A stretch of DNA of 64,000 bases from Roseiarcus fermentans (GTDB taxonomy: Bacteria; Pseudomonadota; Alphaproteobacteria; Rhizobiales; Beijerinckiaceae), in contig NZ_QNRK01000011.1 of the NCBI RefSeq assembly GCF_003315135.1, forward strand, positions 1 to 64,000, read 5' to 3'. The translations under genes were made by a program, and so were the position numbers. Shown here piece by piece: positions 50,225 through 58,297 of this stretch. The notes under the pieces are model-generated. The model worked only from the letters and a program-made list of their open reading frames with translations, did not search any database and was not told the origin of the DNA. Numbering within the stretch: the stretch's first letter is position 1; every line of letters starts with the position of its first letter.

Positions 50225-51109
50225 TCAATTCGAAATATGCGCGATGAAGGCGTCGATCTTCTTCACGTTCTTGCGATGGGCGGGATAGACGGCATGGATC
50301 GGGGTCGTGCGGCTCCGCCACGCCGGCAACAAGGCCGTCAGTTCGCCCGAAGCGAGTTCTTCCCGCAACAGCCAGTCCGGCGCGTGGCAGATTCCAAGGC
50401 CCGCGAGCGCCGCCGCGCGGATCGCTTCGGAAGAGTTGGTCTGAAGCGTCCCGGCCACGCGCACGCGCGCGACGTCGCCGCCTGCGCCGACGAATTCCCA
50501 GATGTTCCGGCTCGCGGCCTCCGTGTAGACGATGCAATTATGCGCTGCCAACTCGCGCGGATGTGTGAGCGGCGGCCCTCCGTCGGGTAGCGCCGAGAAA
50601 TAGCCGGGATGCGCGACGAGCACGCGCCGCCACCCGCCGATCTTGCGCGCGACGAGCCCGCTGTCGGGGAGGTCGCCCAAGCGCACGCCGACGTCGACGC
50701 CCTGCTCGATGAGATCGGCGAAGCCGTCGTTGAGCCGGAGGTCGATGCGCAAGTCGGGGTGCAGTGCGAGAAAGCTTCGCACCCTCGGCATGAGAACCAG
50801 CCGGCCATAGGCCACGGAAGCGGCGACGCGGAGCCAGCCGGTCAGCCGCGTCCCGCCGCGCAGCCGCTGCTCCGCCGCCTCGACGTCGGCGACCACCCTT
50901 CGCGCTTCGGGGAAGAAGGCCTCGCCCTCCTCGGTCAGCGAGAGCGCGCGGGTCGAACGGCTCAGCAGCTTGACGCCGAGATGCGCTTCCAGCGCCGCGA
51001 CCTGCTTGCTGACGGCGCTCTGGGTCGTCGCGCTTTCCCTGGCGACGCCGGAGAACGAGCCGGCCTCGACCACCCGCACGAAGACCTTCATGGCGGCGAG
51101 CCGGTCCAT
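50225..51109 (-). CDS. LysR-family transcriptional regulator
   Basis: A 294-residue LysR regulator of the CrgA/AaeR-like group. The DNA-binding domain (about 3-60) reads MKVFVRVVEAGSFSGVARESATTQSAVSKQVAALE; the effector domain follows from about 90. It is divergent from the AhpD-like/GST pair with 116 bp between starts, the classic arrangement for a regulator of the neighbouring genes. A candidate T-N11-A operator lies in that gap. The inducer is unknown, perhaps an oxidant or electrophile given the targets. Confidence 0.92.
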   Translation of the reverse strand: MDRLAAMKVFVRVVEAGSFSGVARESATTQSAVSKQVAALEAHLGVKLLSRSTRALSLTEEGEAFFPEARRVVADVEAAEQRLRGGTRLTGWLRVAASVAYGRLVLMPRVRSFLALHPDLRIDLRLNDGFADLIEQGVDVGVRLGDLPDSGLVARKIGGWRRVLVAHPGYFSALPDGGPPLTHPRELAAHNCIVYTEAASRNIWEFVGAGGDVARVRVAGTLQTNSSEAIRAAALAGLGICHAPDWLLREELASGELTALLPAWRSRTTPIHAVYPAHRKNVKKIDAFIAHISN

Positions 51110-51158
51110 AACGTCATTCCTCGCTGGAATATATGTTAGGCGACCCTGCCGAGTATTT

Positions 51159-51171
51159 TTCCAAAATGGAA
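51159..51171. promoter_or_regulatory. candidate LysR operator (T-N11-A palindrome)
   Basis: TTCCAAAATGGAA is a perfect 5-bp inverted repeat around AAA with T-N11-A geometry, between the divergent LysR and AhpD-like genes. Confidence 0.5.
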
Positions 51172-51225
51172 GGGCTAGCCTGGTCCTGTTCTCCGGCGCG
51201 TCCCGCGCCCCTTCAGGAGCCAGCC

Positions 51226-51765
51226 ATGACCCGCTTCAGCGTCCCCACCCGCGACCAGGTGTCCCCCGACAATCAGGCGCTCTTCGACAATCTCAAGACA
51301 ATGCTGTCGTTCGTCCCCAATCTCTACGCAACCTTCGCCCATTCGGCGACGGCTCTGGGGACCTATCTCACGCTGCAGAGCGCCAAGTCCTCGCTGAACG
51401 CCAAGCAGCGCGAGGTCGTCAATCTCGTCGTCAGCCAGGTCAACGATTGCGAATATTGCCTCGCCGCCCACACCGCCGTGGGCAAGATGGTCGGCTTCAC
51501 CGACGCGCAGATCCTCGAGATCCGGCACGGCCGCGCGAGCTTCGATCCCAAGCTCGACGCGCTCGCCCGCTTCGTGCGCGAGGTCGCGGAAAAGCGCGGC
51601 CATGTCGCGGCCGCCGACACCGAGGCGTTCCTCGACGCCGGCTGGAGCGAAGGCGCGGTCGTCGATGTCATCGTGGTCGTCGGCGACAAGATCATCACCA
51701 ATTATCTGCATGGCGTCACCAAGGTCGCGGTCGACTTTCCCGCGGCTTCGAAGCTCGCCGCCTGA
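51226..51765 (+). CDS. AhpD-like (carboxymuconolactone decarboxylase family) protein
   Basis: A 179-residue all-helical protein. The redox site is Cys75 and Cys78 in NDCEYCLAAH with His82 and the conserved acidic Glu63, as in AhpD-type peroxidase/disulfide reductases. CAGGAG precedes the ATG. It is followed 58 bp later by a GST gene, and both are probably controlled by the divergent LysR gene. A role in reducing peroxides or electrophiles is likely but inferred. Confidence 0.92.
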   Translation: MTRFSVPTRDQVSPDNQALFDNLKTMLSFVPNLYATFAHSATALGTYLTLQSAKSSLNAKQREVVNLVVSQVNDCEYCLAAHTAVGKMVGFTDAQILEIRHGRASFDPKLDALARFVREVAEKRGHVAAADTEAFLDAGWSEGAVVDVIVVVGDKIITNYLHGVTKVAVDFPAASKLAA

Positions 51766-51823
51766 TCGGTCCAACCCGAGGCGGGCGCCCTCCGCGCCCG
51801 CTCCCTCCCCGGAGAGCGCGCCC

Positions 51824-52444
51824 ATGATCGACCTCTACGCCTTCGCGACCCCGAATTCCGTCAAGGTTCCCGTCATGCTCGAAGAGGTCGGCGCCGCGTA
51901 CCGCCTGATCAAAGTGAACATCCGCGCCGGAGAGCAGAAGACGCCCGAATTCCTCGCCCTCAATCCCAACGGCAAGGTCCCGGTGATCGTCGACCCGCAA
52001 GGCCCGCATGGGGCGCCGGTGACGATCACGGAATCGGCCGCGATCCTCATTTATCTCGGCGAGAAATTCGGCAGGCTGATTCCCGCCGATCCGGTGGGCC
52101 GCATCCGCATGTTCGAGTGGATGTTCTTCCACGCCTCCGGCCTCGGCCCGGCTTTCGGCCAGTCCGGCTATTTCCAGAAACTCGCGCCCACCCCTGCGCC
52201 GCTCGCGATCGAACGCTTCTCGACCGAGGCCCGTCGGACGCTCGCCGTGCTCGACCGCCGGTTGCGCGACGCCGAATATCTCGCCGGCGAATATTCCGTT
52301 GCCGACATCGTCAACTTCGGCTGGATCTGGCGGCGCGAATTCGCCGGCGTCGATTTCTCGGAAACGCCGAATGTCGCGCGCTGGTATGCGAGCCTCGAGC
52401 AGCGGCCGGCCGTGTCGAGGGCCATCGCCAAACTGTCGGCTTAA
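51824..52444 (+). CDS. glutathione S-transferase, YghU/YfcG-like
   Basis: A 206-residue GST. The N-terminal TPNSVKVPVMLEE and NPNGKVPVI with ESAAILIYLGEK are the glutathione site. The first strand followed by TPN resembles the disulfide-bond oxidoreductases YghU/YfcG. The C-terminal domain has FGQSGYF and YSVADIVNFGW. A GGAGAG ribosome-binding sequence precedes the ATG. The stop is followed at once by a MITE. Same LysR/AhpD unit as above. Confidence 0.92.
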   Translation: MIDLYAFATPNSVKVPVMLEEVGAAYRLIKVNIRAGEQKTPEFLALNPNGKVPVIVDPQGPHGAPVTITESAAILIYLGEKFGRLIPADPVGRIRMFEWMFFHASGLGPAFGQSGYFQKLAPTPAPLAIERFSTEARRTLAVLDRRLRDAEYLAGEYSVADIVNFGWIWRREFAGVDFSETPNVARWYASLEQRPAVSRAIAKLSA

Positions 52445-52453
52445 GCTAAATTG

Positions 52454-52669
52454 GTAACTGCCAAGGTGGACGCCGAAGAACGCCGTCATCGCGAGCGAAG
52501 CGAAGCGACCCAGGGGCCGCTGGGCTGCTGTTGCGGCTCGTGGACCGCCGCGCCGTCCCTCGAGCTTCGTTGCGAGCAGAAGACGGAGCAATCCTTGCAA
52601 AATGGACGCAAACTGCGTCGTGGATCGCTTCGTCGCTTTGCTCCTCGCAAGGACGGGGTTGGGAGTTAC
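52454..52669. mobile_element. MITE copy 4, 216 bp, divergent
   Basis: The ends are GTAACTGCCAAGG and GGTTGGGAGTTAC, bounded by exact CTAAATTG octamers at 52446-52453 and 52670-52677. The interior is the most divergent of the family, but keeps CGTCATCGCGAGCGAAG near the left and the matching inverted block near the right. It starts 10 bases after the GST stop. The remaining 220 bp to 52898 hold no gene. Confidence 0.88.
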
Positions 52670-52898
52670 CTAAATTGTATGGGTGGCAGTCTCGGGTTGA
52701 AGACGAACTCATGCGAGATTGACCGATCCTGCCGCTGACGCCCGCTCGTGGTCGGACACGAGCGTTCGCCGAGTGGTCGGATAAAGACCGCAATTTGCGC
52801 ACTCCGGCCGTCGCCGACCAGGGGCCGAAAGTGCACACCCGGCGCACAGCGTCCTTTGCCCTAAAGCGCAATGTCCGGCGGAGACCGCGCCTTCCGGC

Positions 52899-53402
52899 TC
52901 AGCCCATCAGCGCCAGCAGGCCGCGCATCAGCGCCGCCGGGCTCGGCGGGCAGCCGGGGATGACGAGGTCGACCGGCAGGACCGCGGCGACGCCGCCCGC
53001 GACCGCGTAGCTGCCGGCGAACGCGCCGCCGTCGGCAGCGCAGGCGCCCGAGGCCACCACCCACTTCGGCGCCGGCGTCGCGTCGAAGGTGCGGCGCAGC
53101 GCCTCGCGCATGTTCAGCGTCACCGGCCCGGTGACCAGCAGCACGTCGGCGTGGCGGGGCGAGGCGACGAAGCGGAAGCCGAACCGCTCGATGTCGTAGA
53201 AGGCGTTGCCGAGCGCATGGATCTCGAGCTCGCAGCCGTTGCACGAGCCCGCGTCGACGTGCCGAATGGCGAGGCTGCGCCCGAGCGTGCGCGCGGCGGC
53301 GTCCTTGACCGCCGCGGCCAGCGCCGCGAGCTCGGGATCGTCGGCGGCGGGGGCGGCCTCGGTCAGCGGCGGCAAGAGGCCCTGAAGCAGCGTGTCGCGC
53401 AC
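52899..53402 (-). CDS. hyfI: HyfI/NuoB-like iron-sulfur subunit
   Basis: A 167-residue small subunit of the hydrogenase-4/complex-I superfamily. All four cysteines of the N2-type 4Fe-4S cluster are seen: Cys54 and Cys57 (GSCNGCELE), Cys121 and Cys151 (IPGCPPSP). The CxxC pair rather than adjacent cysteines places it with hydrogenase-type subunits. The GTG start overlaps the hyfG stop by one base (TAGTG). Last gene of the hyfBCEFGI-like operon. Confidence 0.9.
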   Translation of the reverse strand: MRDTLLQGLLPPLTEAAPAADDPELAALAAAVKDAAARTLGRSLAIRHVDAGSCNGCELEIHALGNAFYDIERFGFRFVASPRHADVLLVTGPVTLNMREALRRTFDATPAPKWVVASGACAADGGAFAGSYAVAGGVAAVLPVDLVIPGCPPSPAALMRGLLALMG

Positions 53403-54859
53403 TAGAGGTCGACTCCCGAGTAGGAACCGTTGAACGACTTGTTGCACAGGGGGAAGTCGGCGACGATGTTGCCCTCGATCGCCGCCTCGAGCAGCGGCCA
53501 CTGCAGCCACGACGGGTCGCGCAGATGGCAGCGGGCGATGGTTCCGTCCGCGGCGAGGCGAAGATGCGCGAACACGTCGCCGCGGAAACCTTCGACCAGC
53601 GCCCACCCCTCCCCCGGGCCGCCGCCGGGGGCGAGGGCGCGCCGGACCGGGCCGTCCGGCAGCCGCGCCAGCATCGTCTCGATCAGGTCGAGGCTTTCGC
53701 CGACCTCCAGAATTCGCACCCAGATGCGGGCGTCGACGTCACCGGCCTTGCGCGTCGGGACGGCGAAGGTCAGCGCGTCGTAGGGCGGATAGGCGTGATC
53801 GCGGCGCGCGTCGACGTCGCGGGCCGAGGCGCGCCCGACCACCCCGCCAGCGCCGAACCGGCTCGCGAGATCCGCCGCGAGCACGCCGGTCCCGACCGTG
53901 CGCTCCTGCAGCGAAGCGGTGTTGTCGTAAAGCCGCACCAGCTTCGGGAAGGTCGAGCGCGCTTCGGCCACGAGCGCCCGGATCGCCGCGATCCCGTCGG
54001 GGGCGAGGTCGACCGCCGCGCCCCCGGGGACGACGACGTCCATCATCAGGCGATGGCCGAAGGCGGTTTTCGCCGCGCGCAGAGTCCGCTCCCTCAGGAT
54101 CCCGCAATGGGCGAGCATGAGGGCGAAGGCGGCGTCGTTGCAGATCGCGCCGATGTCGCCGAAGTGATTCGCCAGTCGCTCCATCTCCGCCATGATTCCG
54201 CGCAGCCAATGGGCGCGGGGCGGGGCGTCGGCGCCGAGGGCGGCCTCGGCGGCGCGGGCGAAGGCGACGGCGTAGGCGACGGTCGAGTCGCCGCTGACGC
54301 GACCGGCGAGTTCCGCGCCGCGCGCGAGGTTCGCGCCGCGCATCAGCGCGTCGATCCCCTTGTGGGTGTAGCCGAGCCGCTCCTCGAGCCGCACCACCGC
54401 TTCGCCGCCGGCGTGGAAGCGGAAGTGGCCCGGCTCGATGATCCCGGCGTGGACGGGGCCGACGGGAATCTGGTGCACGCCCGGCCCCCTCGCCTCGAGG
54501 AAGGCGTATGGGTCCGCGGCGCCGTCGTGGGGCGCGCGCCGCCCGAGCGGATGGCGCAAGGGCCAGCGGCCGTGGTCGAGCCAGCGGCGGCCGTCCGGCG
54601 CGCCGAGGGCGAGGAAGCCGTAGAGGTCGCAGGCGGCGCGCTCGAGCCGGCTCGCCGGGGCGTGCAACGCCGCGATCGAGGGAAACGCGCCGCGGTCGAC
54701 CGCCATGTCGACGACCGCGAGCCCGCCGTCGGCCTCGCGCAGGCAGAGGCGCATGCGGCCCTCGTCGCCCCACAGGCTGACGAGACTGGCCTCACCCGCC
54801 GCCATGCGCCGGCCGGCGTCGAACCAGTCGGCTTCGCCGGAGAGGAGACGGGAGGTCAT
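53402..54859 (-). CDS. hyfG: HyfG/NuoCD-like large subunit lacking [NiFe] ligands
   Basis: A 485-residue protein with a NuoC-like N-terminal domain (about 1-115) and a NuoD/hydrogenase large-subunit domain. In [NiFe] enzymes two CxxC pairs bind nickel. Here the proximal site reads AGRVSGDSTVAYA (about 186-198) and the C-terminus ends FPLCNKSFNGSYSGVDL; none of the six cysteines forms a CxxC pair. It therefore cannot hold a NiFe centre and belongs with the energy-converting-hydrogenase-related (Ehr) type complexes. The reaction is unknown. A REP-like insertion separates it from hyfF. Confidence 0.9.
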   Translation of the reverse strand: MTSRLLSGEADWFDAGRRMAAGEASLVSLWGDEGRMRLCLREADGGLAVVDMAVDRGAFPSIAALHAPASRLERAACDLYGFLALGAPDGRRWLDHGRWPLRHPLGRRAPHDGAADPYAFLEARGPGVHQIPVGPVHAGIIEPGHFRFHAGGEAVVRLEERLGYTHKGIDALMRGANLARGAELAGRVSGDSTVAYAVAFARAAEAALGADAPPRAHWLRGIMAEMERLANHFGDIGAICNDAAFALMLAHCGILRERTLRAAKTAFGHRLMMDVVVPGGAAVDLAPDGIAAIRALVAEARSTFPKLVRLYDNTASLQERTVGTGVLAADLASRFGAGGVVGRASARDVDARRDHAYPPYDALTFAVPTRKAGDVDARIWVRILEVGESLDLIETMLARLPDGPVRRALAPGGGPGEGWALVEGFRGDVFAHLRLAADGTIARCHLRDPSWLQWPLLEAAIEGNIVADFPLCNKSFNGSYSGVDL

Positions 54860-54914
54860 GGGCGCGCCCCGACGGCGTCTTCACTCCGCGACCGGAGATC
54901 GACGCGGGCCGATT

Positions 54915-55184
54915 TCCCCTTCTCCGCGAAGCGGGGAAGGTGGCCCGAAGGGCCGGATGGGGTGTGGGCCGCACTATCAACGTCGACCCGGGGGCACGGA
55001 GGTCCCCGCCAAGGCAGGCGGTCCGGGAGGCGCTGCGAGGCGACACGGACCGACCGATGGCGATGCTTCCCACAAGGCTGATGGCATGACCGAAGGCGGC
55101 GCCAAGCCTTCGCCAGCGGCGTCCTGCTTTCCACACCCCGTCCGGCGCTTCGCGCCACCTTCGCCAGCAAGCCGGGGAAGGAGT
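54915..55184. repeat. pair of inverted REP-like palindromes inside the hyf operon
   Basis: The left unit (54915-54967: CCTTCTCCGCGAAGCGGGGA, GGCCGGATGGGGTGTGG) and the right unit (55131-55184: CCACACCCCGTCCGGCGCTT, CCGGGGAAGG) are inverted relative to each other with about 160 bp between. The whole 383-bp hyfG-hyfF gap contains no gene. Confidence 0.65.
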
Positions 55185-55242
55185 CGCGCGCCGCCCGGCG
55201 TCGTTTGGGCTCGAGACTCGGCCGACCCATCGCTCTCTCCCC

Positions 55243-56688
55243 CTACCGCAGCAATTGCGCGACGTGCTGGAACCACGCCACGAGCGGCGGCGGCAGCCAC
55301 ACGCCCGCGATCAGCACCAGCGCGAAATGCGACAGCATCGGCAGGGCGGAGGCTTTCGCCGGCGCGGTCGGGCCGACCGGCGCGCCGAAGGCCATGCCCT
55401 GCATCCTGAGCACGAGCGCCCCGAGCGCCAGCAGGACGCCGGCGGCGAGCGTGAGCGCGAGCCACGGCGCCCGCTCGAAGGCCGAACTGACGATCAGGAA
55501 CTCGCTCATGAACACGCCCATCGGCGGCAGGCCGACGATGGCGAACACGCCGAACACGAGGCTCCAGCCGAGCAGCGGATGCGACACGGTCAGGCCGCGG
55601 ATTTCGGCGATCTGCTGCGTGCCCTTGACCTGGGCGATCTGGCCGACGGCGTAGAAGATCGCCGATTTGGTCAGGCTGTGCATCGCCATATGCAGGAGGC
55701 CGGCGAAATTGGCGAGCGGCCCGCCGACGCCGAAGGCGAACACGATGATCCCCATGTGTTCAATCGACGAATAGGCGAACATGCGCTTCACGTCGCGACG
55801 GCGGTACAGCATGAAGGCGGCGAACACGGTCGAGACGAGGCCGAGCGTCACCATCAGCGGTCCGGGCGCGAGCGCGCGCGCGTTGCCGTCGAGCAGCAGC
55901 TTGAAGCGCAGGACGGCGTAGAGGGCGACGTTGAGCAGCAGGCCGGAGAGCACCGCCGAGATCGGCGTCGGCCCTTCGGCGTGGGCGTCGGGCAGCCAGG
56001 CGTGCAACGGCGCGAGGCCGACCTTGGTGCCGTAGCCGAGCAGCAGGAAGACGAAGGCGAGGTCGAGGAGGGTCTCGTCGAACTGCGGCGCGTGTTCGAT
56101 CAGGGTGGTCCACAGCATCGCCGGCACGCCCTCGCCGACCACCGGCTGCGCCGCCATGTAGATCAGGATCGTGCCGAACAAGGCGAGCGCGATGCCGACG
56201 CTGCCGAGGATGAAGTATTTCCACGCCGCCTCGATCGCCGCCTGCGTGCGGTAGATCCCGACCATCAGCACCGTGGTCAGCGTCGCCAGCTCGATCGCCA
56301 CCCACATGAGGCCGATGTTGTTGGCGATCAGCGCCAGATTCATGGCGAACAGCAGGAACTGATACATCGCGTGATAGAAGCGCAGATGGGTCGCCCCGAG
56401 CCGGCCGGTGTCGATCTCGTGGGCGATGTAGGTGGCGCTGAACACGCTGGCGGTGAAGCCGACGAAGGTGTTGAGCACGATGAAGACGACGTTGAGATCG
56501 TCGATCACAATGTAGGCGTTGGGGCGCGGCGCCGCGACGAACAGGGACGCTGCGGCGAGGAAGGCGGCGAAGGCGGCGGCGACGTTCAGCGCCGCCGACA
56601 GGCGATACGACGGCAGGACGGCGAGCAGCGCAGACGCGGCCAGCGGCACGGCGAGGAGGACGACGGTCGCGTCCGGCGCGAGGCTCAT
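55243..56688 (-). CDS. hyfF: HyfF/NuoN-like antiporter-type membrane subunit
   Basis: A 481-residue protein with about 14 membrane helices of the Mrp/NuoL-M-N antiporter family. Conserved charged positions are seen in WVAIELATLTT (Glu) and GYGTKVGLAPLHAWLPDAHAEGPTPISA (Lys on a broken helix), plus AYSSIEHMGIIV. It would form part of an ion-pumping membrane arm. It overlaps hyfE by four bases (ATGA). The start at 56688 is chosen by that overlap. Confidence 0.92.
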   Translation of the reverse strand: MSLAPDATVVLLAVPLAASALLAVLPSYRLSAALNVAAAFAAFLAAASLFVAAPRPNAYIVIDDLNVVFIVLNTFVGFTASVFSATYIAHEIDTGRLGATHLRFYHAMYQFLLFAMNLALIANNIGLMWVAIELATLTTVLMVGIYRTQAAIEAAWKYFILGSVGIALALFGTILIYMAAQPVVGEGVPAMLWTTLIEHAPQFDETLLDLAFVFLLLGYGTKVGLAPLHAWLPDAHAEGPTPISAVLSGLLLNVALYAVLRFKLLLDGNARALAPGPLMVTLGLVSTVFAAFMLYRRRDVKRMFAYSSIEHMGIIVFAFGVGGPLANFAGLLHMAMHSLTKSAIFYAVGQIAQVKGTQQIAEIRGLTVSHPLLGWSLVFGVFAIVGLPPMGVFMSEFLIVSSAFERAPWLALTLAAGVLLALGALVLRMQGMAFGAPVGPTAPAKASALPMLSHFALVLIAGVWLPPPLVAWFQHVAQLLR

Positions 56689-57347
56689 CGGCCCCGTTCC
56701 CGGAAACTGTCGAGCGCCTCGGCGTCGATCGAGTCGAACCGCTCGCTGATGCGGAACAGGAACACCCCGATCACCACCAGCGCCACCAACACCGAGAAGG
56801 CGACCGCGAATTCGACCACCAGCGGCATGCCCTTGGCGCCGGCCGCGGCGAGGATCAGCCCGTTCTCGAGCGACATGAAGCCGACCACCATCGACACCGC
56901 GTTGCGCCGCACCACCATCATCAGGAGGCCGAGCAGCACGACCGACAGCGCGAAGGCGAGGTCCTCGCGGGCGAGCACGTCGGCGCCGCCGGCGATGCGC
57001 AGCATCACCACCTCGGCCAGCGCCACCAGCGCGAGGCCGGCCAGCATCGTCGTCCCGGCGCCGACGACGTTCTCGACGTCGCGCTGAATGCCGAGCCGGG
57101 CGATGATCCGGTGCAGGGTCAGCGGGATGACGACGGCCTTGAACAGGAGCGCGATGAAGGCCGTCACGTAGAGGTGGCTCGCGTCCTGCACGAAGGCCTG
57201 CCACGCGACCGACAGCGACAGCACCACCGCCTGCAGCGAGTACATGTTGAGCAGGGCGTAGAGGCGGTTCTGATAGAGGAGCAGGAAGCTCGTCAGCACG
57301 AGGCCGCCGGCGAGCATGTGCGAGACGTCGAAGGCGAGACCCTTCAT
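56685..57347 (-). CDS. hyfE: HyfE-like membrane subunit
   Basis: A 220-residue protein with about six or seven membrane helices. The C-terminal half resembles NuoK/MrpC (VVGFMSLENGLILAAAG, with the membrane Glu), as in HyfE of hydrogenase-4. It overlaps hyfC upstream and hyfF downstream by four bases each. It is part of the proton/sodium-translocating arm of the Hyf-like complex. Confidence 0.88.
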   Translation of the reverse strand: MKGLAFDVSHMLAGGLVLTSFLLLYQNRLYALLNMYSLQAVVLSLSVAWQAFVQDASHLYVTAFIALLFKAVVIPLTLHRIIARLGIQRDVENVVGAGTTMLAGLALVALAEVVMLRIAGGADVLAREDLAFALSVVLLGLLMMVVRRNAVSMVVGFMSLENGLILAAAGAKGMPLVVEFAVAFSVLVALVVIGVFLFRISERFDSIDAEALDSFRERGR

Positions 57348-58297
57348 TTGAGCGTCCTCGACACGAACAAGAGCAGGGCGCCGAGGAAGCCGAGCATCAG
57401 CGCCGCGCCGACGAAATCCGGCACGCGGAACACCCGCATCTTGGCGATGCTGGTCTCGAAGACGCCCAGCGCGACGCCCGCCGCGAGCACCTTGGCGACG
57501 TAGACGCCGGCGCCGACGACACGGTCGGCCACGCTCGCGTCGGCGATCGCGGAGCCCCAGGGGACGAAGACGCAGATGATCAGCGAGACGTAGAGCGCGA
57601 GCTTCAGCATGGCGGCGAGTTCGATCACCGCCAGGTGGCGGCCGGAATATTCCAGGATCATCGCCTCGTGCACCATGGTGAGTTCGAGATGGGTCGCCGG
57701 GTTGTCGACGGGAATGCGTCCGTTCTCGGCGAGCGCGACGATGATGAAGGCGACCAGCGCCATGGCGAGCGTGACGCGCAGGCCGACGGCGCCGGAGGTC
57801 ATGAAGGCGGCGACCGTCGACAATTGGGTGGAGCCCGCGATCAGCGCGAGCGAGAACACGATCACGATCATCGCCGGCTCGGCGAGCGCGCCGAACAGGG
57901 ACTCGCGGCTCGAGCCCAGGCCGCCGAAACTCGTGCCGACGTCGAGCCCGGCGAGCGCCAGGAAGAAGCGCCCGGCGCCGAGCAGCGCGATGATCGCGAT
58001 CAGGTCCGCCGACCAGGAGAACAAGAGCCCGGTGGCGAAGGTCGGGATCAGCGCGGTCGCGACCCAGGTCGAGGCGAACACGATGTAGGGGGTCACGCGG
58101 AACAGCCACGAGGCGCTGTCGGCGACGATCGCCTCCTTGCGCGCGAGCCGGACGAGGTCGCGATAGGGCTGCACGAGCGGCGGGCCGCGGCGGCGGGTCA
58201 GGCGCGCCTTGGTCGCGCGCACCACCCCCGTCAGCAGCGGCGCGATCAGGATGACCAGCGTCACCTGCAGAAGCTGAAACACCAGTTCGACGATCAT
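57344..58297 (-). CDS. hyfC: HyfC/NuoH-like membrane subunit
   Basis: A 317-residue protein with about eight membrane helices, homologous to NuoH and HycD. Typical segments are RRGPPLVQPYRDLVRLARKE near the N-terminus and GRIPVDNPATHLELTMVHEAMILEYSGR in the middle, which contacts the hydrophilic arm. The ATG at 58297 gives an ATGA overlap with hyfB, like the other junctions here; an ATG two codons earlier (58303) is also possible. Confidence 0.92.
   Translation of the reverse strand: MIVELVFQLLQVTLVILIAPLLTGVVRATKARLTRRRGPPLVQPYRDLVRLARKEAIVADSASWLFRVTPYIVFASTWVATALIPTFATGLLFSWSADLIAIIALLGAGRFFLALAGLDVGTSFGGLGSSRESLFGALAEPAMIVIVFSLALIAGSTQLSTVAAFMTSGAVGLRVTLAMALVAFIIVALAENGRIPVDNPATHLELTMVHEAMILEYSGRHLAVIELAAMLKLALYVSLIICVFVPWGSAIADASVADRVVGAGVYVAKVLAAGVALGVFETSIAKMRVFRVPDFVGAALMLGFLGALLLFVSRTLK

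Noticed and set aside
53402-54859. functional [NiFe]-hydrogenase large subunit
   Set aside because: Neither CxxC nickel-binding pair is present, so a hydrogenase annotation would mislead.
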